Of a DNA stretch of 38,375 nt, positions 29,820 to 38,322 are shown piece by piece. Numbering within the stretch: the stretch's first letter is position 1; each line of letters begins with the position of its first letter. Source of the DNA: Stentor coeruleus (taxonomy: Eukaryota; Ciliophora; Heterotrichea; Heterotrichida; Stentoridae); contig MPUH01000720.1 of NCBI GenBank assembly GCA_001970955.1, positions 1 to 38,375 on the forward strand, given 5' to 3'. The notes under the pieces are model-generated. The model did no database searches, was not told the DNA's origin, and worked only from the letters and a program-made list of their open reading frames with translations. The position numbers and the translations under genes are program-made.

Positions 29820-30530
29820 TTATAAGTTACAGTAATTTTTAAGGCGCTTGTTTAATGTAGTACCTTGGATTTTCGGTCCTCTACTTGGAGCTTTAATAGC
29901 TGGGAGTCTTTGAGGTGAGACATGTAAAGTTTCAGCATATGGGGATTTAAAGTATTGTGGTCGAGTTTTATAATCAGACCTAGACTTATGCTTAGTTGAA
30001 GATGATACCGTAAATTTCCTAGTTCGCTGTGGACGAAAAGCATTTACAAACAGCGATCTTGGACTTGATTGATTAGACTTATGAGATAATACACTAAGCA
30101 CATCCCTATATAAAGGCATATCTTCTCCTTTAGTTTCTTCAATTGACTCTAATGGGCCAAGTCCAAACCTAAAAGTACTAGAATTCGATATTTTTTCTTT
30201 AGGAGAATCACTTGCGTAAGATCTAAAATTAAATGCACTTATTTCTTTTTTTGTAGTTGCGATTTCTATAGTCTCATCGATTTCCTCAAGTTTCTCTTCT
30301 TGGATTTCAATATTTTGATGGGAGAAGCCAGATGACACTGAAAAAAATCCATCTTTTCCGTTGCTTGATTTAGCTTTTTCTAAGAACTCATCCAAATTAT
30401 CGTTTTCGCAAATACCTCGTATAGACTTTTTGAGGTTGTTTTCAATATCTTCTAATGTTAGTCCTTTCTATGTAAGATTTACTATTATGCTTTGACTCTC
30501 AACTTTTTTAGGAGAAATAGGCTTTATCAT
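29820..30530 (-). CDS. Unknown Ser-rich basic protein, two exons
   Basis: Start ATG at 30530 (MIKPISPKKVESQS). Exon 1 runs to 30483 and exon 2 is 30467-29820, with a 15-nt intron. Spliced length is 696 nt (231 aa), stop TAA. Without the intron the long frame has no ATG near its 5' end, which supports the two-exon model. After a short helical part (LTLEDIENNLKKSI) the protein is low complexity and rich in Ser, Lys and Arg, with FGLGPLESIEE and a basic Pro-containing C-terminus (PQRLPAIKAPSRGPK). It is probably disordered. No family is recognised. Its start is 280 nt from that of the divergent gene to the right. Confidence 0.72.
30468..30482 (-). other. 15-nt intron
   Basis: On the minus strand gtaaatcttacatag. 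Phase 0 between ATA and AAA. Its TAG would end the frame if it were not spliced. Confidence 0.9.
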
Positions 30531-30810
30531 GTTGAGCAATTATATTATTTTATCCATATTCATTATCAAATTTTAAACAGTTCCTTATTCTTTCCATAAC
30601 TATCATTCACAAAAAAAAAATAATATTCATATCTTCCCGCAGCCTACTTTTCCCAACCACTTTTAAATCCTATACTTTTCTAATTTCCTTCATCTCACAT
30701 CTTCTTCAACCAAAAACCTACTTTCTACCAAAACCCAAAAATCCCCTAAATAATCCTAGCCATATACGATTTAATCCTAAAAACATTCGTAATAAATATT
30801 CCCAAAATCA

Positions 30811-31239
30811 ATGAGCAACTCAAAAATCAGCCAAGTTTCAACCAAATCACATTCAAAAATCCATCACACCCAACTAAGCCCATTTTTCAAAGAACTGCTA
30901 ACTTCAGTAAACGCCCCTTCAGCCATCACTGACCTCTCTGTTGACCTAAACCAATCATCAAATATCCAAGACTCGTTTTGCCAAAAAGACCTCAATAAAA
31001 AAGATAATCTAGGCTCACTTGAAGCATTAGACATATCAGTAATCCCAAACAGTAGTAATTCTATATCATTTATCAAAGCTTCAGTCTTAGAAATTGACAA
31101 ATCCAAAACTCCAATCGAAGAACCTCAAACAAAATTCAAACCACTTATTCTTGAAACTACACAAATCAAACAGAAATGGTGGTGCCAAAGCTGTATCATG
31201 ACAGATACCAAGACTCATAATCAATGCCTTATCGTATAA
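30811..31239 (+). CDS. Small hypothetical protein with C-terminal CxxC and CaaX-like end
   Basis: ORF of 142 codons, stop TAA. Most of the product is Ser/Asn/Lys-rich and probably disordered (HSKIHHTQLSPFFKELL, then a stretch with SVIPNSSNSISF). The last 22 residues differ: IKQKWWCQSC followed by IMTDTKTHNQCLIV. The final CLIV could be a prenylation box, although Val is not a favoured last residue, and the CxxC may bind metal or be palmitoylated. I do not recognise a family. Codon use is richer in C than its neighbours, resembling the upstream A/C-rich flank, so part of the N-terminus might be leader rather than coding. Confidence 0.55.
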   Translation: MSNSKISQVSTKSHSKIHHTQLSPFFKELLTSVNAPSAITDLSVDLNQSSNIQDSFCQKDLNKKDNLGSLEALDISVIPNSSNSISFIKASVLEIDKSKTPIEEPQTKFKPLILETTQIKQKWWCQSCIMTDTKTHNQCLIV

Positions 31240-31306
31240 GGTTTATATTAACTTAAGCCTGTATCAAGCCATATAAAAATTCTAATAATCGCTTTTAACC
31301 TAATAC

Positions 31307-32710
31307 CTAAAGGGAATTAAGCATCATTTTAGTGAATTCATTCAAATCGATAACTCCATCTCCATTAAGATCGCATTCTTTAATAAGCTCTTGCCAGAAC
31401 GAATCATCATAATTATGATATTTCCCAAGGACTGCTTTAAGTTCATCAGCATCAATAAACCCACTATTATCAAGATCAAATGTTTTAAAAGCAATTTCCA
31501 GTCGTTGTTTCGAAAGAAGTTGTTGTCTGTTTATTGCTGCAGAAATAAACTCTGAATAATCGATTTCCCCTGATTTGTTTATATCAACTTCTTTCATGAT
31601 TCTATCAACTTCTTCATCAATATCTTCAATTGTATGACCGAAAAGTTTAGTAAACCCTTGTTTAAGCTCTTCTTTTGATAAAGTTCCATTTTGATCTGAG
31701 TCTAATGATCTAAAAAGTTCTATCATTTCTTCACGTTCTTCTTTAGTAGTTAATTGCTGGGATATAAAATTAAGTGTAGCTTTTTTAAGCTTCTGTTTAG
31801 CTCTAAAGTTCTGAAGATTTCTTAGTAATGGTCCAGCATATTCAGGGTTTACACGTGATCTTGTAGCATTTTGTAACCAAGGGTGGGCTAGTGCTTCTTT
31901 TGCTGATAATCTTGCATTAGCATTAACATTCATCATTTTTTCAATCAAATCTTTAGCTTCAAAGCTAATCCCATCCCATTCAGGAGAAGGAAAAGAATAT
32001 CTGCCAATGCTAACTTTATGTAAAATCTCCTTATCAGTATTTCCCCCAAAGGGAGGAAAACCACATAATAAGATATACATTATCACCCCTGCACTCCAAA
32101 TATCACACTTTTCTGTATATTGATGCCTAAGGATTTCTGGAGCTATATAATAAGGTGTCCCCACACGTTCAGTCATAATTTCACCTTTAGCGAAAATATG
32201 TGAAGACCCAAAATCAATAACTTTAATCCCAGCTTCTTGGGAAGGGTTACTCATTAATAAATTCTCTGGTTTCAAGTCTCTATGAACAATTTTCCTATCG
32301 TGTAAATATACTAAAACTCCAAGAATCTGAAGCATATACTCTGCTCCTACAGATTCAGAAATACTTCCTGCTGAAATTATTCTTTCAAAAAGCTCTCCAC
32401 CTGAACAGAACTCGGTTATCATATAGTAATTTTTTTGATCTTGATAAAACTCATGCAATCTGATTATGTTCGGGTGGTCAAGACTTTTAAGAATGCTTAC
32501 TTCGGTAAAGACCATTTGACGCTCTTCTTCTGTTCTGATGGATTTTTTGTGAACTGTCTTCACAGCTCTTTTCTCACCTGTCGATCGTAATTTTATTCTT
32601 CGCACACTACTGAAAGCCCCTTCACCGATTTTTTTACTAATTTTGTAAACGTCTCTCAGCTTACCCTCCTTCTCAAATACGAAGTCGGCTGGAGTAATCA
32701 CTATGTCCAT
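31307..32710 (-). CDS. CDPK: Calcium-dependent protein kinase (CDPK)
   Basis: Ser/Thr kinase activated directly by calcium, found in plants, ciliates and apicomplexans. The 467-residue product has the full architecture. The kinase domain is about 22-280: glycine loop GEGAFSSV (29-36), ATP-binding K51, probable gatekeeper T99, catalytic HRDLKPEN (D145), D166-F-G and the APE motif. A junction helix follows, then four EF-hands whose loops start in SLDSDQNG, EVDINKSG, TFDLDNSG and ECDLNGDG, all with acidic residues at key positions. The N-terminus (MDIVITPADF) is short and lacks Gly2, so it should be cytosolic rather than myristoylated. Single ORF, stop TAA. The 1.3-kb upstream gap is the longest in the window. 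Confidence 0.97.
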   Translation of the reverse strand: MDIVITPADFVFEKEGKLRDVYKISKKIGEGAFSSVRRIKLRSTGEKRAVKTVHKKSIRTEEERQMVFTEVSILKSLDHPNIIRLHEFYQDQKNYYMITEFCSGGELFERIISAGSISESVGAEYMLQILGVLVYLHDRKIVHRDLKPENLLMSNPSQEAGIKVIDFGSSHIFAKGEIMTERVGTPYYIAPEILRHQYTEKCDIWSAGVIMYILLCGFPPFGGNTDKEILHKVSIGRYSFPSPEWDGISFEAKDLIEKMMNVNANARLSAKEALAHPWLQNATRSRVNPEYAGPLLRNLQNFRAKQKLKKATLNFISQQLTTKEEREEMIELFRSLDSDQNGTLSKEELKQGFTKLFGHTIEDIDEEVDRIMKEVDINKSGEIDYSEFISAAINRQQLLSKQRLEIAFKTFDLDNSGFIDADELKAVLGKYHNYDDSFWQELIKECDLNGDGVIDLNEFTKMMLNSL

Positions 32711-33992
32711 TTATTATCTTTGTTTGATATCCATATAGTAATTTTAGGATTTAAGAGTTTTGGAAGGATTTGGGTTTTGGCAGGAAGTGGAGATGAGAAA
32801 AGATTTTGTGAGGCAGATTTTTAGGTTTGTGTGGAGATGTTATGGTTTTATAAAGTTTTTATGAAGTTTTTATATTTGAAGTAACTTTTTATATTGCTTT
32901 TTAGGGTTATGAATAGATAAATAATGATTTTTAGTTTAGGGTTTTGTTTTTTTAAAAGAATTATTGAGTATTTGAAGTGTTGGTTTTTAGGATTTTAATA
33001 GAAATAATGAAAATTTGTAGGCTTCTTGTGTATAAAAAAGCACTTGCATTTACTATTTGCATTGATTTTATTGTTTTTTTTAGGTTTGATTAGGAAAAAA
33101 AAAGATAATTATTAATAACTTTATAAACATTTAAGCTGTTAGAAATTAATGTATTATGATATTTGTTTATTTATTAATACAGAGAAAGTTATGTTAGAAC
33201 TAATGCTATTTATTATAAGATTTTTAATATAATGGAGTATAATATTTAGAATATAGGTATGTGATTAATGTAATAATAATTGTAAGTATAAAAAGAGCTT
33301 AGAAAGGTTTTGTTTTTATATTTATCGTACAATATGTTTTATATAATAATGGTATAATGTTATAATCAAATTATATGAGAATTTAGTTCATATTTCATCT
33401 TATTACAAGATATTTACCACAATCATAATTACATTAAAATACAGTCTGTTTCTTAATGATTTTATTAAGAAATAAATAAAATTTAGCTTTAATATATATT
33501 ATTTACTTCTAATCATCAACTATAAAAATATACACAATAAGTTATCTCACAATCATTCATAGCCCAATTAAATCTATAAATTTATCCAAAAACAATCAAT
33601 TAATATAACATCTATATTTTCATTAACACCTCCAAAAATCCTCCTGATTCCTAAATTCTCATCCCTTAACCTCACCTCCATAATTCCTCGAATATAAAAA
33701 TCCTACCTTACAAATCAAAAAACCAAAAAAATCATAATTCCTAAAATCACAACATTCCAATACCCTTAATCCAAAACCCACATAAACCCAAAACTACAAA
33801 AAATCCAAAAACTTCCTTCAAAATCCTAATCCTAACCCAAAACCTCCCCTTCACCCTCCAAAATCCCATTACAAAACTTCTGCCAAATCTCCATTTTCAT
33901 CCAACTTTAACATCCATTTCTCAAAAAACCCTATCAATTCCATCATATCCTACCAAAAAAAATACCAATATAGAACATTCTAGATTATAAAA
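32711..33992. other. Long divergent intergenic region with extreme strand asymmetry
   Basis: The largest gap (1,282 nt), between CDPK (-) and DNAJA (+). From 32711 to about 33380 the plus strand is G/T-rich; from about 33400 it turns A/C-rich. In 33691-33972 there is a single G (33882) in 282 nt, and 33721-33960 has about 80 C against 1 G. The centre (33100-33500) is almost pure A+T. No ORF, tRNA or repeat is supported. It presumably contains two promoters and leaders. Confidence 0.65.
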
Positions 33993-35270
33993 ATGTTTGG
34001 AGGAGGGTTTCCTTTTCACGAATTCTTCTCAGGACACCATAGTCATGGAGGTAACGATAGTCCAGAAGAAGCCGACACTGATAAATTTTACCAGCTTTTA
34101 GAAGTCGACAAAAATACAAGTTGTGCAGATATCAAGAAAAAATACCGAGTCTTAGCAAAAACAAAACACCCTGATAAAGGAGGAGACCCAAAATTATTCG
34201 CAGAAATCACTCATGCTGCGGAAATATTATCAGATACAGAAAAACGTAAGGTTTACGACAAGTATGGAGAAAAAGGTATCAACCAAGGAATGAGTGCTCA
34301 TGATCATGGACCTCAAGATTTATTTGAAATGTTATCAGGAAGACAAGGAAGAGGAAAACAACAAGGTGAGAGAAAAGCTCCAGATACAAACCATAAGCTA
34401 GTAGTATCATTACATGACTTATATCATGGAGTTACTAAAAAGCTTAGTATAAACAGAAATCGTGTTTGTTTAGATTGTAAAGGACAAGGTGGAAGTAAAG
34501 TTAATGTATGTTCAGAATGTAAAGGTAGAGGACATGTGAAGAAATTAGTTCAACTTGGACCAGGAATGTATTCACAAAGTTCAGGGCCTTGTGATGAATG
34601 TAGAGGAGTTGGGAAGAGTATTGATCCTAAGTATAAGTGTAAGAAATGTAAAGGGGCTAGGGTTATTGCTGAGAAAAAAATAATTGAAGTTCAAGTTGAT
34701 AAAGGGTGTCCTAATCATCATAAATACACTTTTTATGGAGAAAGTGATGAAGAGCCAGAAATGCGTCCTGGAGATTTTGTAGTCGTTGTAGAAGAAGCTG
34801 AACACCCAGTTTTTAAGAGAAAAAAAGCTGATTTAGCTATGGAGTATAAAATATCATTGAAAGAAGCATTGACTGGGTATAAAATAAAAATCGACCATTT
34901 GGATGGAGTTAAAATTATTGAAGGACCTCCAGGAGATATTGTTAAACCTGGTGATATTCGAACAATAGAAGAACTTGGGATGCCTTTGATGAAAACTCCT
35001 TATAAGTTTGGAAATTTATTCATACATTTTGAAGTTGAATTCCCTACACCACAGTCACTTCCTAGTACAATTGTTGAAGGGCTTTTGAAAGTACTTCCTG
35101 GGGATAAAGTTCTTGCACAAGGAGAAGGAGCTTTGAAAACTATTCCTTATGATAAATCTCAGATTACAGAGAATAACACGGCTATACATTCGGATTATAA
35201 GGAAGATGATGAAGAAGATCCACGTCTCTCAGGAGCAAGAAGAGTTCAGTGCTCCGGAACTATTTTTTAG
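33993..35270 (+). CDS. DNAJA: Type I (class A) DnaJ/HSP40 co-chaperone
   Basis: Co-chaperone that delivers clients to HSP70 and stimulates its ATPase. The 425-residue product has the full class A order. The J domain is about 30-95 with the H-P-D triad (KTKHPDKGGDP). A Gly-rich linker contains DLFEMLSG. The cysteine-rich zinc domain has four CxxCxG repeats (CLDCKGQG, CSECKGRG, CDECRGVG, CKKCKGAR). The two substrate-binding beta domains follow. The N-terminal extension MFGGGFPFHEFFSGHHSHGG resembles linker sequence but precedes the J domain. The end is RRVQCSGTIF: the cysteine is where many eukaryotic class A members carry a farnesylated CaaX, but six residues are present instead of four, so prenylation is unlikely. 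Stop TAG. Confidence 0.97.
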   Translation: MFGGGFPFHEFFSGHHSHGGNDSPEEADTDKFYQLLEVDKNTSCADIKKKYRVLAKTKHPDKGGDPKLFAEITHAAEILSDTEKRKVYDKYGEKGINQGMSAHDHGPQDLFEMLSGRQGRGKQQGERKAPDTNHKLVVSLHDLYHGVTKKLSINRNRVCLDCKGQGGSKVNVCSECKGRGHVKKLVQLGPGMYSQSSGPCDECRGVGKSIDPKYKCKKCKGARVIAEKKIIEVQVDKGCPNHHKYTFYGESDEEPEMRPGDFVVVVEEAEHPVFKRKKADLAMEYKISLKEALTGYKIKIDHLDGVKIIEGPPGDIVKPGDIRTIEELGMPLMKTPYKFGNLFIHFEVEFPTPQSLPSTIVEGLLKVLPGDKVLAQGEGALKTIPYDKSQITENNTAIHSDYKEDDEEDPRLSGARRVQCSGTIF

Positions 35271-35348
35271 TGAATAATAGATTGTATTGGATTGAATTTT
35301 TACGATTAAAAGTAGAGTTTTCATATCTTCATTGGATTTATGATTATT

Positions 35349-36458
35349 TTACCTATATTTATTATGCAAAAATTTCCGAAACCATTCTTGTATAGTAACA
35401 ATAGCTTTTATTTTCAAAGGGGATTTTTTATAGACTTCTATATCGATAAACTTCATCATATCCCTTGATTTACCAGTAAAATCTTTAAGTTTATCCTCTA
35501 AACTTGTTATTTGTTCTCTAATAGTTTTAAGCCTTTTTCGTAAATTGTACTTTTTACCAATTTTTTCTGATGCAGTGAGCATTTTGTTTCTTTCTATAAT
35601 TAAAGACTCAGTTTTTTTTTTAACTGGTTTAGGGGTGTTAAACATCGCCGCATCAATTCTTTTTGACCTTCTTATTTCTTTTATATACGGCATGCCTATT
35701 AACCTATTTTTAAAATGTATTGGCCTATTCGCAGTGATTATTGAAGCAACTTTTGTTGAAAAGTTTATTTTCACTCGATTTTCTGCAAGTTTTTCAGTAT
35801 AATCATTAGTTTGTATTGTATATCTTCCAATTTTAGAAGAATTGATTGAAAATGATGAGTTTTTTGAATTACTTCCTGAGCTTTTAACCCGATAATGGTA
35901 TTTTCCTGGTGTAGTGCATAACACTGATGCTTTTTGAGCTAAAATAGATAGTTTATGTTTAGATCCAAAGTTTTTATTTGAAAGGTTGATTGTTTCTTGA
36001 AAAAAATACCCTGCTTTGTCTGTTCGTTCTAAAATAGCTAATTGAGATGCTATGTTGTAATGAATAACTGCAATAAGTTCATTATTATCAATATCTTCAG
36101 AGATTTCTAAAGCTCTATAAGCTTGTTGTAAGGCAATTTGATGAAAACCCAAAGCTGAATTTGCATAGCAAAGATTCATTAAAGTGCCTATAGAATACTG
36201 GATTTCAAAAGGAGAATTTGGGATAAATCTTGCAGCTCTAGATAGGAATTCTAAGGAGTCTTTAGAATTTCCTAGCTTAAGTTGGATATAAGCTAGGTTG
36301 TTAAGTGTCATTACTTCTTCAATCTCAGGTGCTTCAGATTCAGGGAAAAAATGCAAGGTTTTTAGTAGAATGTCTTGAGCAGCATGGAATGCACATTCTG
36401 ATACTAGTTTCAGAGCTCGGAAATTGTTCGAAAAAATTTCTTCATTAGAATAGTTCAT
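35349..36458 (-). CDS. TPR protein with C-terminal IQ motif
   Basis: Product of 369 residues. The N-terminal half (about 10-185) is made of TPR-like helical repeats (TLNNLAYIQLKLGNSKDSLEFL, then the segments around LMNLCYANSALGFHQIALQ and IHYNIASQLAILERTDKAGYFF). A basic linker follows, then a short coiled coil (about 305-335). The last 20 residues contain an IQ motif, IQEWFRKFLHNKYR, suited to binding calmodulin or a related EF-hand protein. TPR plus IQ proteins are common in ciliates, often linked to cilia or the cortex, but the exact role here is unknown. Stop TAA. The 3' end is 78 nt from the convergent DNAJA stop. Confidence 0.82.
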   Translation of the reverse strand: MNYSNEEIFSNNFRALKLVSECAFHAAQDILLKTLHFFPESEAPEIEEVMTLNNLAYIQLKLGNSKDSLEFLSRAARFIPNSPFEIQYSIGTLMNLCYANSALGFHQIALQQAYRALEISEDIDNNELIAVIHYNIASQLAILERTDKAGYFFQETINLSNKNFGSKHKLSILAQKASVLCTTPGKYHYRVKSSGSNSKNSSFSINSSKIGRYTIQTNDYTEKLAENRVKINFSTKVASIITANRPIHFKNRLIGMPYIKEIRRSKRIDAAMFNTPKPVKKKTESLIIERNKMLTASEKIGKKYNLRKRLKTIREQITSLEDKLKDFTGKSRDMMKFIDIEVYKKSPLKIKAIVTIQEWFRKFLHNKYR

Positions 36459-36570
36459 ATAAAATTTATCAATTTAATTTATGATAAATACTGAGTTTTC
36501 AGAATAGGGTTTCTTGATGTGGATGCATCAATTTAATATTAGTTAATGATAAAAATTTATACAAAATAGT

Positions 36571-36786
36571 TTGGTGCTGGAAGGTGAATTTGAAAACAAG
36601 AATTATTTTAAATGGGGAAATATTGTAAATTTTAGTTGGATTTCTTATTTTATTATAGATCAATTTCTTATAGATATGAAGTTATTTATAGCCTTTAAAC
36701 CTAATAGGTTGAAGGATTGGCTTGAAACTATTAAACCAGAGGATTATAAAGATGTGGTCACCCATAGGATAATAATCAATTTTTAA
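36571..36786 (+). CDS. Doubtful short ORF, possible gene fragment
   Basis: Open frame of about 71 codons whose only in-frame ATG is at 36676; the frame opens after a stop at 36550. The product (ENKNYFKWGNIVNFSWIS, later FKPNRLKDWLETIKPEDY) reads like protein rather than random AT-rich translation, and the T/G-rich flank after 36850 resembles a plus-strand trailer. I find no acceptable 15-16 nt intron leading to an upstream ATG. Its last third is duplicated in tandem (36727-36848), so the locus may be misassembled. It could be the 3' part of a gene whose 5' end was lost. Confidence 0.3.
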   Translation: MVLEGEFENKNYFKWGNIVNFSWISYFIIDQFLIDMKLFIAFKPNRLKDWLETIKPEDYKDVVTHRIIINF

Positions 36787-36848
36787 GACTATTAAACCAG
36801 AGGATTATAAAGATGTGGTCACCCATAGGATAATAATCAATTTTTAAG
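36727..36848. repeat. 61-nt exact tandem duplication, no N
   Basis: Bases 36727-36787 and 36788-36848 are identical. Length and perfection resemble the N-centred duplications elsewhere, so an unmerged contig overlap closed without a gap is likely. Both copies contain the same stop codon, so the short ORF is unaffected. Confidence 0.85.
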
Positions 36849-37363
36849 ATTTAAATTTTTTGTAATATGTGATATATTTTATATGAAAGCATGTAATATT
36901 TTTATCTATAAATAAAATAAGTGGTATTATTTATAAAGCTTTTATGGTTTAGTTACTCGAGATATTAGAGTATTCTTACTTGGGAACTATTTAGAAAATA
37001 TTTTGTGTTTAGGTTTGCAGTTAGCAAGATTATTTTAAGATTATATTTTTCACTAATTTCATTAGGTTGGCCATAGATAAATATTCGATGTTTTTTATGT
37101 TTAAGAGGATTGTTTTGGGTTTTAAAATCAGTCTAGAGAGGTTTTATGATGATTTTTTTTCAATAAATATTTTCAAGAGATTTATATTGACATATACCAT
37201 TGTAACTTAGTTGATTAAGTATGGTAAACCTTCAGAATACTCTGAGCCTTAAAGTTTTTATAGATTAAATACATACCTAAATATGATTATTGTTATAGAT
37301 TTGTATTTTAGAGTATTAGAGAATATGATTAATTGAAATAACAAACTTTGAGATGAAGGTAAA
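36849..37363. other. Intergenic, T/G-rich
   Basis: A 515-nt stretch, T/G-rich on the plus strand to about 37180, then mixed up to the 3' end of the UBL3-like gene. This is the flank expected after a plus-strand gene, although the only candidate is the doubtful ORF before it. No other ORF or RNA gene is seen. Confidence 0.5.
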
Positions 37364-37681
37364 TTAAGATATTATGCAATCACAAAAGTTTCTTTCGCGA
37401 TCACAGTCATTGTGATGACATTCTGATAAGACAGGATGGACAAGGACTGGAACTTTTTGTCCTGGATCAGGCATTCTAATTTCGCTTAATACTGTATCGT
37501 TATATAGTTCTTTACCCATACTAAACAACCTAATGCATGATATTTTTTCTTTCATTATTTGGTTAGATGGCCAGAGATCTTTAAGAAGATAGCTTTTTAA
37601 AGATTCGATGTTGAGTTCTGCACTTATTGTAACTTCAACTCTTTCTGGAGGTGCTGAAAATATAAACAGTATTGTTACCAT
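37364..37681 (-). CDS. UBL3: Membrane-anchored ubiquitin-fold protein (UBL3/MUB)
   Basis: UBL3/MUB proteins have a ubiquitin fold that is not conjugated to targets but is held at membranes by C-terminal prenylation. The 105-residue product is near the family size (about 117). It has the fold order beta (TILFIFSA), helix (NIESLKSYLLKDLW), IRLFSMGKELYNDTVL, and the VLVHPVLSE strand. It lacks a terminal Gly-Gly and instead ends CDCIIS: CIIS is a good farnesylation box and the cysteine two residues before it may be palmitoylated, as in known MUBs. Plant MUBs bind certain E2 enzymes and bring them to the plasma membrane. Here an E2 gene starts on the other strand with 83 nt between start codons. 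Stop TAA. Confidence 0.85.
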   Translation of the reverse strand: MVTILFIFSAPPERVEVTISAELNIESLKSYLLKDLWPSNQIMKEKISCIRLFSMGKELYNDTVLSEIRMPDPGQKVPVLVHPVLSECHHNDCDRERNFCDCIIS

Positions 37682-37764
37682 TTATAAATAAGCTTTAGGA
37701 ATAAATTGATATTTTTTGATTAGCATATATTTGATACATTTTATATGCAAATAGTGGATTATAA

Positions 37765-38322
37765 ATGGAATCTATGACAAGAAGGCATTTGACAAAAGCA
37801 CTCCAAAATTTTGCAATAAATGCTCCTCATTATATAAAAATTAAGCTAGTTAATGATAGTCTTACTGATATTCGTGTTTTGTTTACAGTTTTTGAAGGTT
37901 GCTTATTTGAAAAAGGGTATTTTGAATTGGAATTCAAAGCGAGTAATAACTATCCTTTATCCCCTCCTCGACTTGTTATGTTAACTCCAATATATCATCC
38001 AAATATCTTATATAATGGAAAGATATGCATTGATATTCTTGATAAAGAAGAGTGGACCCCAGCTCTAACTTTATTTCCTTTACTTATATCGATACATTCA
38101 ATCTTGCAAGAACCAGATTTTTCAAACCCTTGCAATATTGAATTTGAAAATGATTGGAAAGAAAATGAAAGTAATTGCAGAAAACAGATTTTTCAAACCC
38201 TTGCAATATTGAATTTGAAAATGATTGGAAAGAAAATGAAAGTAATTGCAGAAAAAAATCCAATGAGATTAGCAAACTTTGTGCCAATTCAATACCTTTT
38301 GGATGGGAAAGTTAGCTTATAG
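37765..38322 (+). CDS. E2 ubiquitin-conjugating enzyme (UBC fold)
   Basis: Carries ubiquitin as a thioester between E1 and E3. The UBC fold is clear: an FxLEFKASNNYPLSPP-like strand-turn, H78-P-N, and the active-site cysteine C88 in GKICIDIL, ten residues after the His as in canonical E2s. The EEWTPALTL block and the SIHSILQEPDFSNP helix follow. As assembled the ORF is 185 codons. It contains a 71-nt exact tandem duplication (38114-38255), which is not a multiple of three. Removing one copy gives 159 codons ending in TAG at 38313-38315, a typical E2 length, so the C-terminal 40 or so residues of the long version are probably false. I cannot assign the E2 subfamily. Confidence 0.9.
   Translation: MESMTRRHLTKALQNFAINAPHYIKIKLVNDSLTDIRVLFTVFEGCLFEKGYFELEFKASNNYPLSPPRLVMLTPIYHPNILYNGKICIDILDKEEWTPALTLFPLLISIHSILQEPDFSNPCNIEFENDWKENESNCRKQIFQTLAILNLKMIGKKMKVIAEKNPMRLANFVPIQYLLDGKVSL
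38114..38255. repeat. 71-nt exact tandem duplication inside the E2 gene, no N
   Basis: Bases 38114-38184 and 38185-38255 are identical. The second copy is read in a different frame from the first, which is improbable for a functional duplication. It probably has the same origin as the N-centred duplications. Confidence 0.85.

Noticed and set aside
36569..36583. GT...AG 15-mer upstream of the orphan ORF
   Set aside because: It starts GTT rather than GTA, lacks the -6 A, and splicing there creates an immediate stop.
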